A stretch of DNA of 14,255 bases. It comes from an uncultured Clostridia bacterium (GTDB taxonomy: Bacteria > Bacillota > Clostridia > Oscillospirales > Oscillospiraceae). Both the position numbers and the translations under genes were made by a program. The stretch lies in assembly GCA_945487445.1 (NCBI GenBank), contig CALYTU010000029.1, positions 1 through 14,255 of the forward strand, given 5' to 3'. Numbering within the stretch: the stretch's first letter is position 1; each line of letters opens with the position of its first letter. Below the pieces are notes generated by a model. That model made no database searches. It was not told the origin of the DNA and worked only from the letters and a program-made list of their open reading frames with translations. Of the stretch, positions 1-6,879 are shown one piece after another.

Positions 1-52
1 AACGGATTTCTCACTTCGTTCGAAATGACAGATGGGGCTACTGAATAGATAC
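1..52. repeat. Right half of a palindromic interspersed repeat (copy 1)
   Basis: These 52 bases are identical, in the same orientation, to 13959-14010 near the other end of the window. At the second site they form the right arm of a long imperfect palindrome. Here the left arm lies outside the window, so only half of the copy is seen. Identity stops at position 53. The sequence looks like a dispersed non-coding repeat (REP/MITE-like). Two copies within 14 kb suggest many in the genome, but that is inference. Confidence 0.85.
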
Positions 53-99
53 ATAAGGTTTTTCTATTGATAAACCGATGCGCAAATTGTAACGTGTTC

Positions 100-120
100 G
101 GCGGCCAAGATCCGGCCGCC
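100..120. repeat. GC-rich perfect hairpin downstream of the L,D-transpeptidase gene
   Basis: Seven-base arms GGCGGCC (100-106) and GGCCGCC (114-120) enclose a 7-nt loop. The hairpin lies about 58 bases past the stop codon of the minus-strand gene ending at 178. It could act as a transcription stop for that gene, but no T-run follows on the minus strand, so a canonical intrinsic terminator is not supported. It may instead be another small repeat unit. Confidence 0.45.
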
Positions 121-177
121 CTACGTCGTTTTTGCTGCTTCAAGCCGATCACCGGATTGCTGTTTTGTTCCGGCCGG

Positions 178-1197
178 TCAGCTGTTCCAGGGATTTCCCG
201 GGTCCGGGTCTGTGGGGTCCCAGCCGGCTCGGGGATCCGCGAGATCAATTTTAAGCGCCGCGGGGCGTTCAACGGGGAGCTGCTCGGCGTCATAGATATG
301 GACCGGGGTTCCGCTGGGGCAGTTGTCAAAGATCCACTTGACATCCTTCACAGCAAGGCGCACGCAGCCCATGGAGGCGGTGGTGCCAAGCTTGTTGAAT
401 TCTTCTGATTCGAGGCTGTCCTTCTCCATACGCTCATAGGGAACGGAGTGAAACAGAATGTCGCCGGTGATCCCGCTGACATACTGGCCGTAGACCCCGC
501 CGAACAGGGGCCACCATTCATGCTTGGCGCCGAGCTGATAATTGCCCGTGGGTGTGGCGCTGCCGGTGGAGCAGAGCCACACCTGGACGGGAACGGTATA
601 AGCGTCCTCGTCGTCGCGGCCATAGACAATCACGACGTTTTCATTGCGCAGCACGTCGATGGAATAGGGCCTGTCGTCGCAGGTCAATGCCTGATAGACC
701 TCCTCGGGGTAGTTGTTCACGGCAATGGAGGTTTCCCGCACAAGCGTCTGCTCCCCGCAGCGAAGCGTAGCGACCAGAACGGCGGTGCGGTCCGGCTGAT
801 AGCGGTTGAAGGAAAACTCCAGCTCCTTTTGCTCCTCCAGCCCGGGCTGAAGCTCCAAAGCGGGCCACTCGCCAACGGTCTCACCGTCCAGCGTCAGCGT
901 CAACGAGCAGGTCCGCTCCTCCGCCCCGCCATAGAGCTCCACCTTCGGGAAGGAGACCGTCACCGTTACCCAGGGGCAGCCGGGCGTGGCTGTCAGGTCT
1001 TCGGGGAGCTCCATCTCCACACCGTGCAGCGTCCCCGGCCCGTCAGTCGGCTTCGGTACGGCTGTATCGGAGACAGTCTGCGTATTGGTGGGCAGGGCCG
1101 GCGTCGTCCCGGATGTGGAAGTGACTGCGTCGTTTACGCGCGTACAGCCGCAGAGCAGCAAAAGAAAAAGCAACAGTACAATACTAAATCGTTTCAT
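178..1197 (-). CDS. L,D-transpeptidase (YkuD family) lipoprotein
   Basis: Probable cell-surface L,D-transpeptidase, about 339 residues. Such enzymes make 3-3 peptidoglycan cross-links or attach proteins to the wall. The N-terminus has a short basic start, a leucine-rich hydrophobic segment and a lipobox-like L-C-G-C, with the lipidated Cys at about residue 18, so it is likely a membrane-anchored lipoprotein. A Ser/Thr/Pro-rich linker follows, then a beta-rich region (about 60-165), then the YkuD catalytic domain (about 180-310). The catalytic domain contains an F-H-S-V-P segment and S-M-G-C-V-R-L, whose Cys is the expected nucleophile; the usual SHGC motif reads SMGC here. I chose the ATG at 1197 over the GTG two codons upstream because an AGGA lies about 8 nt before it. 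It is transcribed away from miaB from its own promoter (1236-1264). The tail is rich in Asp/Pro and of unknown role. Confidence 0.88.
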   Translation of the reverse strand: MKRFSIVLLLFLLLLCGCTRVNDAVTSTSGTTPALPTNTQTVSDTAVPKPTDGPGTLHGVEMELPEDLTATPGCPWVTVTVSFPKVELYGGAEERTCSLTLTLDGETVGEWPALELQPGLEEQKELEFSFNRYQPDRTAVLVATLRCGEQTLVRETSIAVNNYPEEVYQALTCDDRPYSIDVLRNENVVIVYGRDDEDAYTVPVQVWLCSTGSATPTGNYQLGAKHEWWPLFGGVYGQYVSGITGDILFHSVPYERMEKDSLESEEFNKLGTTASMGCVRLAVKDVKWIFDNCPSGTPVHIYDAEQLPVERPAALKIDLADPRAGWDPTDPDPGNPWNS

Positions 1198-1235
1198 AGG
1201 CACATTCCTGTCTGTTTCTGTTTGGAATACACGTT

Positions 1236-1264
1236 ATTATACAAAAAAAACCGCTTATTGGCAA
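1236..1264 (-). promoter_or_regulatory. Sigma-A type promoter of the L,D-transpeptidase gene
   Basis: Reading the minus strand, TTGCCA (1259-1264) is followed after exactly 17 bases by a perfect TATAAT (1236-1241). A T-rich stretch lies in the spacer. Transcription would start near 1229, leaving a leader of about 30 nt before the ATG at 1197. A second, weaker candidate lies upstream: TTGACA at 1302-1307 with a GAATAA 17 bases on. Confidence 0.8.
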
Positions 1265-1355
1265 GAGTAGATTGTCTTTTATTCCAAGAATATCTCTGCG
1301 ATGTCAATTGATGTGAACCACTTGCCCGAAAAAAGATAAGCGTTCGGTATGGTTT

Positions 1356-1416
1356 GCGATTGGTGGGTTTCGGAGCCGGAGCCCGAAGGGCGGAGGCGAG
1401 GAGACCCACCAATCGC
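1356..1416. repeat. Long inverted repeat beside the transposase remnant
   Basis: Thirteen-base perfect arms, 1356-1368 and 1404-1416, run from GCGATTGGTGGGT to its complement. With one G-T wobble the stem extends a few bases further. The 35-nt loop contains a smaller CCCGAAGGG hairpin. The structure sits just past the transposase fragment's stop codon (1423). It may be the terminator or terminal structure of the degraded insertion sequence, or a separate small repeat. No target-site duplication could be recognised. Confidence 0.6.
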
Positions 1417-1422
1417 GGCAGC

Positions 1423-1683
1423 TCACTGCTTCGCCCTCTGTTCTCTCAACTTCTCTATCAGCAGCGCTCTCGGACTTTTGTCCTTCAGCGTCCGCATCGG
1501 CTTGTTGTTACTCCAGATCAAGTGCCGCGCCAACTTCTGGTTCAGATCCTCAACACTCCGGAAGGTCTCCCAGTCGTAAAAATATCTCTGGTCGTTCCGG
1601 TGGCTTCTCTCCACCTTGCCGTTGTGCCACGGCGTCCTGGGCGCGATCAGCTTGTGCATGATGCCGAGCCAGGGCTGGCTGTG
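1423..1683 (-). pseudogene. 3'-terminal fragment of an IS transposase (rve/DDE integrase type)
   Basis: The intact part (1423-1659) encodes 78 residues matching the C-terminal end of IS481/IS3-like integrase-core transposases. The diagnostic stretch reads RTPWHNGKVERSHRND, where the Glu of KVERSH is the last acidic residue of the DDE triad. The frame stays open upstream to about 1725, with a recognisable P-W-L-G-I before the HKLI, but the rest of the catalytic core with both Asp residues is missing. This is therefore a truncated, inactive remnant of about 80-90 of the roughly 300 residues expected. The break lies next to the miaB promoter. The start coordinate is approximate. Family-level assignment (IS481 rather than IS3) is tentative. 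Confidence 0.78.
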
Positions 1684-1693
1684 TACAAAATTC

Positions 1694-1722
1694 TTGCAAT
1701 TCTGCCCGGAAACTGGTATAAT
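1694..1722 (+). promoter_or_regulatory. Sigma-A promoter for miaB and probably the whole plus-strand cluster
   Basis: TTGCAA (1694-1699), a 17-base spacer, then a perfect TATAAT (1717-1722) on the plus strand. Transcription would start near 1729, about 40 nt before the miaB start. It is the only near-consensus promoter I find ahead of miaB. It lies at the broken edge of the transposase fragment. Confidence 0.82.
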
Positions 1723-1769
1723 ATCTTAAATTACCATGGAGAAGTATCAGTGGAACGGAGGACGGACAG

Positions 1770-3176
1770 TTGGAACGGAAAACACCGGTGATTTCCCCCG
1801 AAGACCTGCGTCGGCAGGCGGAGATCGCGCAATATATCAGAGAATTCTGGCAAAACCAGGGCGTGACCCCGGTTGCCTGTGTGGAGACCTACGGATGTCA
1901 GCAGAATGAGGCGGACTCCGAGCAGATTCGTGGCATTTTGGAGCAGTGCGGCTACGGGTTCACGGACGCCGCAGAGGGGGCCGATCTGGTAGTGATCAAC
2001 ACCTGTGCCATCCGGGAGCACGCCGCGCAGCGGGTGTTCGGCAACGTGGGAGCCCTGGTCCACACGAAGCGCCGCCATCCGGGGCAGAAGATTTTTGTCT
2101 GCGGCTGCATGATGGGCCAGCCCGAGATTTCCGCCCGGATGAAGAATTCCTATGCCCACGTGGACGGCATCTTCTCCCCCCACCATTTATGGCAGCTCCC
2201 CGAGCACCTCTACCGTGTCCTGATCCGACATAAAAAGGCCTGGGCCGTGGAGGACTCCAACGGGGCCATTGCCGAGGGCCTGCCCGTGGTGCGGACTAAC
2301 GCGCTGAAGGCCTGGGTCAGCGTCATGTATGGCTGCAACAATTTCTGCTCCTACTGCATCGTTCCCTATGTCCGCGGACGGGAGCGTAGCCGCCTGCCGG
2401 CGGATATTCTGGCTGAGTGCAGGGACCTGATTGCCACGGGCTATCGGGAGATTACCCTCTTGGGCCAAAATGTCAACTCCTACGGCAAGGACTTGGGCTT
2501 GGGCGTCGATTTTGCCGACCTGCTGACGCAGATCGCCGATCTGCCGGGGGACTTTCTGCTTCGTTTCATGACCTCCCATCCCAGAGACGCCAGCCACAAG
2601 CTCTTCGACACCATGGCGAGCCGCCCGAAGATTGCCAGACAATTCCACCTGCCCTTTCAATCCGGCAACGACCGCATTCTGAAGGAAATGAATCGCCACT
2701 ATGACCGGGCCCAATATCTGGAGCTCATTGACTATGGCCGGAAGCTGATGCCGGATATCGTCTTCACCTCTGATGTGATCGTGGGCTTCCCCGGCGAGAC
2801 AGAGGAAGAATTCGAGGATACCGTATCTTTGATCGAGCGGGTGCGGTTCGACGCCCTGTTCACCTTTATCTATTCCCCCCGGCCGGGCACGCCGGCGGCC
2901 AAAATGCCGGACCCCACCCCAAAGGAGGAAAAGAACCGACGCTTCGATCGGCTCCTGGCCGTCCAGAACGCCATCTCCGAGGAGAAGCACCGCGCCTACG
3001 TGGGCAAAACGGTCCGGGTCCTGGTGGACGGCAGGGACGGCGACAGGCTCACCGCCCGCACCGGCGGGGGCAGACTGGTCCGCTTCGAAGGGGACGACGG
3101 ACTGATCGGTAAATTCATCGACGTAACAGTTACCGACGCGACAACCTGGTCGCTGGTCGGTGCCGTCACAATGTAG
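1770..3176 (+). CDS. miaB: tRNA-2-methylthio-N6-dimethylallyladenosine synthase (MiaB)
   Basis: Radical SAM methylthiotransferase that converts i6A37 to ms2i6A37 in tRNAs reading UNN codons. The protein has 468 residues, a normal family length. The N-terminal UPF0004 domain carries the cysteines of the auxiliary [4Fe-4S] cluster: C43 (ETYGCQQNEADS), C79 (NTCAIREHA) and C113 (VCGCM). The radical SAM CxxxCxxC is C189/C193/C196 in YGCNNFCSYC, followed by PYVRGRE. A TRAM domain occupies about 408-466. The start is a TTG, chosen because GGAGGA (1757-1762) lies 7 nt upstream and no in-frame ATG fits. The substrate is made by MiaA, encoded about 5.9 kb downstream in the same cluster. The last codon and stop (ATG TAG) overlap the start of a repeat element, so the natural C-terminus may have been changed by a residue or more. 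Confidence 0.95.
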   Translation: MERKTPVISPEDLRRQAEIAQYIREFWQNQGVTPVACVETYGCQQNEADSEQIRGILEQCGYGFTDAAEGADLVVINTCAIREHAAQRVFGNVGALVHTKRRHPGQKIFVCGCMMGQPEISARMKNSYAHVDGIFSPHHLWQLPEHLYRVLIRHKKAWAVEDSNGAIAEGLPVVRTNALKAWVSVMYGCNNFCSYCIVPYVRGRERSRLPADILAECRDLIATGYREITLLGQNVNSYGKDLGLGVDFADLLTQIADLPGDFLLRFMTSHPRDASHKLFDTMASRPKIARQFHLPFQSGNDRILKEMNRHYDRAQYLELIDYGRKLMPDIVFTSDVIVGFPGETEEEFEDTVSLIERVRFDALFTFIYSPRPGTPAAKMPDPTPKEEKNRRFDRLLAVQNAISEEKHRAYVGKTVRVLVDGRDGDRLTARTGGGRLVRFEGDDGLIGKFIDVTVTDATTWSLVGAVTM

Positions 3177-3390
3177 CGCGGGCAATCTGCCCGCCTGTCG
3201 CGCCAGCAATCCGACACGCGGTCGCGCGGGCAATCTGCCCGCCTGTCGCGCCAGCATACCGACACGCTGTAGCGCGGGCAATCTGCCCGCCTGTCGCGCC
3301 GGCATTCCGACACGCGGTAGTCAAGCTATGCTTATCCCAGCATCCCATGCAAGCATCTGCAGCCTGTGCGGGCAAATTGCCCGCGCTACA
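3172..3390. mobile_element. MITE/REP-like element with near-perfect 23-bp terminal inverted repeats
   Basis: The left end (3172-3194) and right end (3368-3390) are inverted complements over 23 bases with one mismatch. Each end is itself a palindrome built on GCGGGCA and TGCCCGC. Between them lie three 48-bp tandem units, then about 50 bases of unique sequence. It has no coding capacity of its own. The element fills the miaB-mutS gap: its left end contains the miaB stop codon and its right end is 21 nt before the mutS ATG. Whether it moved as a unit or grew by duplication cannot be told from one copy. Confidence 0.7.
3173..3316. repeat. Three tandem 48-bp repeat units
   Basis: Units begin at 3173, 3221 and 3269, each starting GTAGCGCGGG or GTCGCGCGGG, with a period of exactly 48. 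They differ at only a few bases. Each contains the hairpin GCGGGCA-ATC-TGCCCGC and a GTCGCGCC segment. Because 48 is a multiple of three, the array is open in several frames and translates as 16-residue repeats containing AGNLPACRA; this is almost certainly not real protein. Confidence 0.9.
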
Positions 3391-3411
3391 TTCCTAATCG
3401 GAGGTTTCACA

Positions 3412-6015
3412 ATGGCAGAACTCACCCCGATGATGAAACAATACAAGGAGCTCCATGCGCAGCATCCGGACTGTCTGCTCTTCTTCCGGCTGGGGGACTT
3501 CTATGAGATGTTCGACGAGGACGCCCGGGTGGCGGCCCGGGAGCTGGATCTGACCCTGACGACCCGGGACCGGGGAAAGGCCGCGGAGGAGCAGACCCCC
3601 ATGTGCGGCGTTCCCTTTCACTCCGCCGAGGGCTACATCGCCCGCCTGGTCGGCAAGGGCTATAAGGTGGCCATCTGCGAGCAGATGGAGGACCCGGCCC
3701 TTGCAAAAGGGTTGGTCGAGCGTGACATCATCCGCATCATCACCCCTGCTACGGTGGTGGAGAGCTCCATGCTGGAGGAGGGCTGCAACAACTACTATGC
3801 TTCCCTCTGCCAGACCGCTGAGGGCATCGGCATCGCCCTGATCGACATTTCCACCGGCGAGGCCTGCGCCACGCTGGCCGACGGGGAGGACGCCCGGGAC
3901 AAGGCCTTCAACGAGCTGGGCCGCTTCGAGCCCCGGGAGCTCATCGTGGACGAGGACCTGGCGCAGGGCAAACGTTTTGCCCTGGACGCGCAGATCCGGC
4001 TGCGCTGCCCCGTGAATGTGGGCAAGCGGGAGCTCTACGAGGATGAGACCGTAGACAAGACGCTGGCCGCCCAGTTTGAGCAGGACCTTTCCGTTCTGCC
4101 CCTGCCCGTGCGGCTGGCACTGGGCGCGCTGGTCCAGACCCTTCGTACCCTGCAAAAGGGCGACCTCAGCCACATCAACAAGGTAGAATACTATCTCTCC
4201 GGCCGGTATCTGGAGCTGGATCTCACAGCCCGCCGGAATTTGGAGCTGACCCAGACCCTTCGGGGCAAGGAAAAGCGGGGGAGTCTGCTCTGGGTCATGG
4301 ATAAGACAAAAACTCCCATGGGCTCCCGGATGCTCCGGGCCTGGATGGAGAAGCCGCTGCGAAATCCCAATGAGATCCGCCGACGGCTGGACGCGGTGAA
4401 GGAGCTCTACGACAACACCCTGCCTCGGCAGGAGCTGCTGTTGGCCTTGAAGAGCGTGACGGACCTGGAGCGGGTCACGGCACGGATCGTTACCGGCGCG
4501 GCAAACGCCCGGGATCTGGTCCAACTCAGTCAGGGCAGCGCCAATCTTCCCGCTCTGAAGAAGCTGCTCGGCGGCTTTCAAAGCTCCATGCTGTCCGTCG
4601 TCACCGAAACGCTCGACGAGCTTTCGGATCTGCGTCAGGCCATTGACCAAACCATTGCCGACGAGCCCCCCTTCTCCCTGCGGGAGGGCGGGATCATCCG
4701 CCCCGGCTGCTCGGAGGAGGTGGACAGGCTTCGCGATATCATGTCCGGCGGCAAGGGGACTTTGGCCCGGATCGAGGCCGAGGAAAAGGAAAAAACCGGG
4801 ATCAAGAATCTCCGTGTGGGTTACAACCGGGTCTTCGGCTACTACATTGAGGTCGCCAAGGGCCAGGTGGATCTGGTCCCTGCCAGTTATGTCCGTAAGC
4901 AGACCCTGGTGAACGGAGAGCGCTACATCACGCAGGAGCTCAAGGAGCTGGAAAACACCATCCTCGGGGCCAAGGATCGGGTCAATGCCCTGGAATATGA
5001 AATCTTCACCAAGCTTCGCGAGCATCTGGCGGCCAACGCCGCCCGGGTTCAGCAGAGCTCCCGCGCCATTGCGGCGGCGGATGTGCTGGTCTGCCTGGCG
5101 GAGCTGGCGGTGCAAAACAATTACTGCATGCCTGAGGTCGACCTGTCGGCCTCCATTGAGATCACAGCGGGTCGGCATCCCGTGGTGGAGAAGACCCTCA
5201 CTGACGCCCTCTTCGTCCCGAACGACACGGCCATGGACGGCAAGCGGGAGCGGGTCGCCGTCATTACCGGACCGAACATGGCGGGCAAGTCCACCTATAT
5301 GCGTCAGGTTGCCCTGATCGTCCTGATGGCCCAGATGGGCAGCTTCGTCCCCGCCTCTGCGGCGCGGATCGGCGTGGTGGACAAGATTTTCACGCGAATC
5401 GGTGCGTCCGACGATTTGGCAGCCGGTCAGTCTACCTTCCTGGTGGAGATGGCGGAGATGGCGGACATCCTCAAAACCGCCACGCCCCGGAGCCTGCTGG
5501 TCCTGGACGAGATCGGGCGCGGCACAGCTACCTACGACGGTATGGCAATCGCCCAGGCTGTTTTGGAGCATGTGAGCGATCCCCTGCGGCTGGGCTGCAA
5601 GACCCTGTTTGCCACGCACTACCACGAGCTGACGGAGCTGGCCGGGACGCACCCGGAGATCCGCAACTACAACATCTGCGTCAAACGGCGGAAGGATGAT
5701 ATTGTCTTCCTTCGGAAAATCATCCCCGGCGTGGCGGACGGCAGCTACGGCGTGGAAGTGGCCAAGCTGGCTGGAATGCCGGCCAGGGTGGTCAAGCGGG
5801 CCAGGGACATTTTGAAGGACCTAGAAGAAAAGGGACCCAGCCGGATCATCGTTCCGGTCCAGGCCCCCCCGGGTATGGAACTCCCCATGGGTCAGACAGC
5901 TCTGGCCGACCCTGTTGCCGAAGAGCTCAAAAAGCGCGTTGAGGCCGCTGCCGTGGAGACCATGACGCCCATCGAAGCATTGAATCTCCTGTATGAATGG
6001 AAGCAGCTCTTGTAA
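3412..6015 (+). CDS. mutS: DNA mismatch repair protein MutS
   Basis: Mismatch-recognition ATPase that starts methyl-independent mismatch repair and works with MutL. It has 867 residues, the usual MutS1 length. The mismatch-binding wedge F30-Y31-E32 sits in LGDFYEMF near the N-terminus. Connector and lever domains follow. The C-terminal ATPase has Walker A GPNMAGKST (620-628), the signature region FTRIGASDDLAAGQSTF, Walker B with D699-E700 (LLVLDEIGRG) and the switch ATHYHE (734-739). The helix-turn-helix dimerisation tail is present. The frame is open upstream through the tandem repeats to 3160, but the true start is the ATG at 3412: GGAGG lies just ahead (3400-3404) and the family N-terminus (MKQYKELHAQHPDC) begins right after it. 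The gene follows miaB across the repeat element. Confidence 0.97.
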   Translation: MAELTPMMKQYKELHAQHPDCLLFFRLGDFYEMFDEDARVAARELDLTLTTRDRGKAAEEQTPMCGVPFHSAEGYIARLVGKGYKVAICEQMEDPALAKGLVERDIIRIITPATVVESSMLEEGCNNYYASLCQTAEGIGIALIDISTGEACATLADGEDARDKAFNELGRFEPRELIVDEDLAQGKRFALDAQIRLRCPVNVGKRELYEDETVDKTLAAQFEQDLSVLPLPVRLALGALVQTLRTLQKGDLSHINKVEYYLSGRYLELDLTARRNLELTQTLRGKEKRGSLLWVMDKTKTPMGSRMLRAWMEKPLRNPNEIRRRLDAVKELYDNTLPRQELLLALKSVTDLERVTARIVTGAANARDLVQLSQGSANLPALKKLLGGFQSSMLSVVTETLDELSDLRQAIDQTIADEPPFSLREGGIIRPGCSEEVDRLRDIMSGGKGTLARIEAEEKEKTGIKNLRVGYNRVFGYYIEVAKGQVDLVPASYVRKQTLVNGERYITQELKELENTILGAKDRVNALEYEIFTKLREHLAANAARVQQSSRAIAAADVLVCLAELAVQNNYCMPEVDLSASIEITAGRHPVVEKTLTDALFVPNDTAMDGKRERVAVITGPNMAGKSTYMRQVALIVLMAQMGSFVPASAARIGVVDKIFTRIGASDDLAAGQSTFLVEMAEMADILKTATPRSLLVLDEIGRGTATYDGMAIAQAVLEHVSDPLRLGCKTLFATHYHELTELAGTHPEIRNYNICVKRRKDDIVFLRKIIPGVADGSYGVEVAKLAGMPARVVKRARDILKDLEEKGPSRIIVPVQAPPGMELPMGQTALADPVAEELKKRVEAAAVETMTPIEALNLLYEWKQLL

Positions 6016-6058
6016 ACAGAGCGCGATTTGCAATTTACATCCCAGGGAGGGAACGCCA

Positions 6059-6790
6059 ATGGATCATTCGTGTCACGAGCTCGGTTCGCTGCGAAAGCGT
6101 GAGATCATCGGGGGCCTGCTGTATCTGCCGATGTTCTTCTTCGGCTCGCAGTTGCTGGACGCTCTGATCGTCAAGCTGATGGGCATGGATCTGAGGTCTG
6201 ACAGCGTCAATGGGCCGGTCAACCTGGTTTACCATGGACTGAACGCGGCAATCCTGGGAGGCATCTTCCTTCGCTACCTGACGGAGCAGTTCAAGCGTTT
6301 GCAGGCTCGGGGCTGGGCACTGTTTTCAGACCTGGTTTTGGGCGGTCTGGCGAACTACGGACTTTCCCAACTGTCCGCACTGGCGGTTGGCATGCTTCTG
6401 ACGCTGTTTGATCTGAACTACTTCAATCTCAACCAGGAGGCGGTGGATGCGGCGCTTTTCATGACGCCGGGGTTTGCCATTGTGACGGCTTGCGTGCTGG
6501 CGCCCATTTCGGAAGAACTCCTGTTCCGGGGCCTCGTCTTCTGCGGGCTCTACCGTCGGTCCCGGGTGTGGGCCTACGTTCTGTCCATGCTCGCCTTTTC
6601 CCTGGCCCATGTGTTCGCCGCGATGTTTTTCCAGCCACTGGGCCTCACTTTCGTCAACCTGATCGTTTATTTGCCGGCGGGGTTCGTCCTCGCCTGGACC
6701 TACGAACGCAGCGGCTCCATCTGGAGCGCCATCTTCCTGCACGCGGCATTGAACGCGCTCTCTATGCTGCTTCAGGGGATGAGCATTTGA
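6059..6790 (+). CDS. CPBP family intramembrane metalloprotease
   Basis: Predicted multi-pass membrane protein of 243 residues in the CPBP (CAAX protease and bacteriocin-processing, Abi) family. The three family motifs are visible: EELLFR (E152, E153, R157), FSLAH (F180...H184) and HAALN (H228...N232). The Glu and His residues are the expected metal/catalytic residues. Several hydrophobic segments span it, for example about 18-40, 60-75, 100-125 and 135-150. The start ATG at 6059 has GGGAGGG (6045-6051) upstream. It lies 43 nt after mutS and 89 nt before mutL, so is likely co-transcribed with them. Substrate unknown. In bacteria the family includes bacteriocin-immunity and protein-processing members, and nothing here points to one role. 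Confidence 0.88.
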   Translation: MDHSCHELGSLRKREIIGGLLYLPMFFFGSQLLDALIVKLMGMDLRSDSVNGPVNLVYHGLNAAILGGIFLRYLTEQFKRLQARGWALFSDLVLGGLANYGLSQLSALAVGMLLTLFDLNYFNLNQEAVDAALFMTPGFAIVTACVLAPISEELLFRGLVFCGLYRRSRVWAYVLSMLAFSLAHVFAAMFFQPLGLTFVNLIVYLPAGFVLAWTYERSGSIWSAIFLHAALNALSMLLQGMSI

Positions 6791-6802
6791 GCCTCATGCA
6801 AA

Positions 6803-6823
6803 GCCGGGTGCCGATCATCCGGC
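6803..6823 (+). repeat. Small hairpin between the CPBP gene and mutL
   Basis: GCCGGGT (6803-6809) can pair with ATCCGGC (6817-6823), including one G-T wobble, around a 7-nt loop. No T-run follows, so it is not a convincing terminator. It could stabilise or punctuate the transcript. Confidence 0.3.
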
Positions 6824-6879
6824 ATGAAAGAAAGAGATAGTTCACTTCAAGATGTTTGTGTTTTGCAGGAGGTGTTCTC

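Noticed and set aside
67..408. Plus-strand 113-codon frame at the window start
   Set aside because: It overlaps the 3' end of the L,D-transpeptidase gene antisense, has no ribosome binding site and no recognisable domain.
448..1311. Plus-strand 287-codon frame across the L,D-transpeptidase gene
   Set aside because: Shadow of the minus-strand gene, which has a promoter, lipobox and catalytic motif. The plus-strand product has no recognisable features.
2187..3305. Minus-strand frame encoding LPARQAGRLPA-type repeats
   Set aside because: The repeats are the translation of the tandem 48-bp DNA units, and the rest is antisense to miaB. No ribosome binding site or family match seen.
3173..3316. 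Regularly spaced repeats resembling a small CRISPR array
   Set aside because: The whole 48-base unit repeats, including the part that would be spacer, with only a few changes. There are no unique spacers and no cas genes.
3394..5652. Very long open frame antisense to mutS (752 codons)
   Set aside because: It lies fully opposite a certain gene, is composition-driven by GC-rich codons, and its product shows no recognisable domain. The same holds for long antisense frames opposite mutL, miaB, hlyD-like and yggS/sepF.
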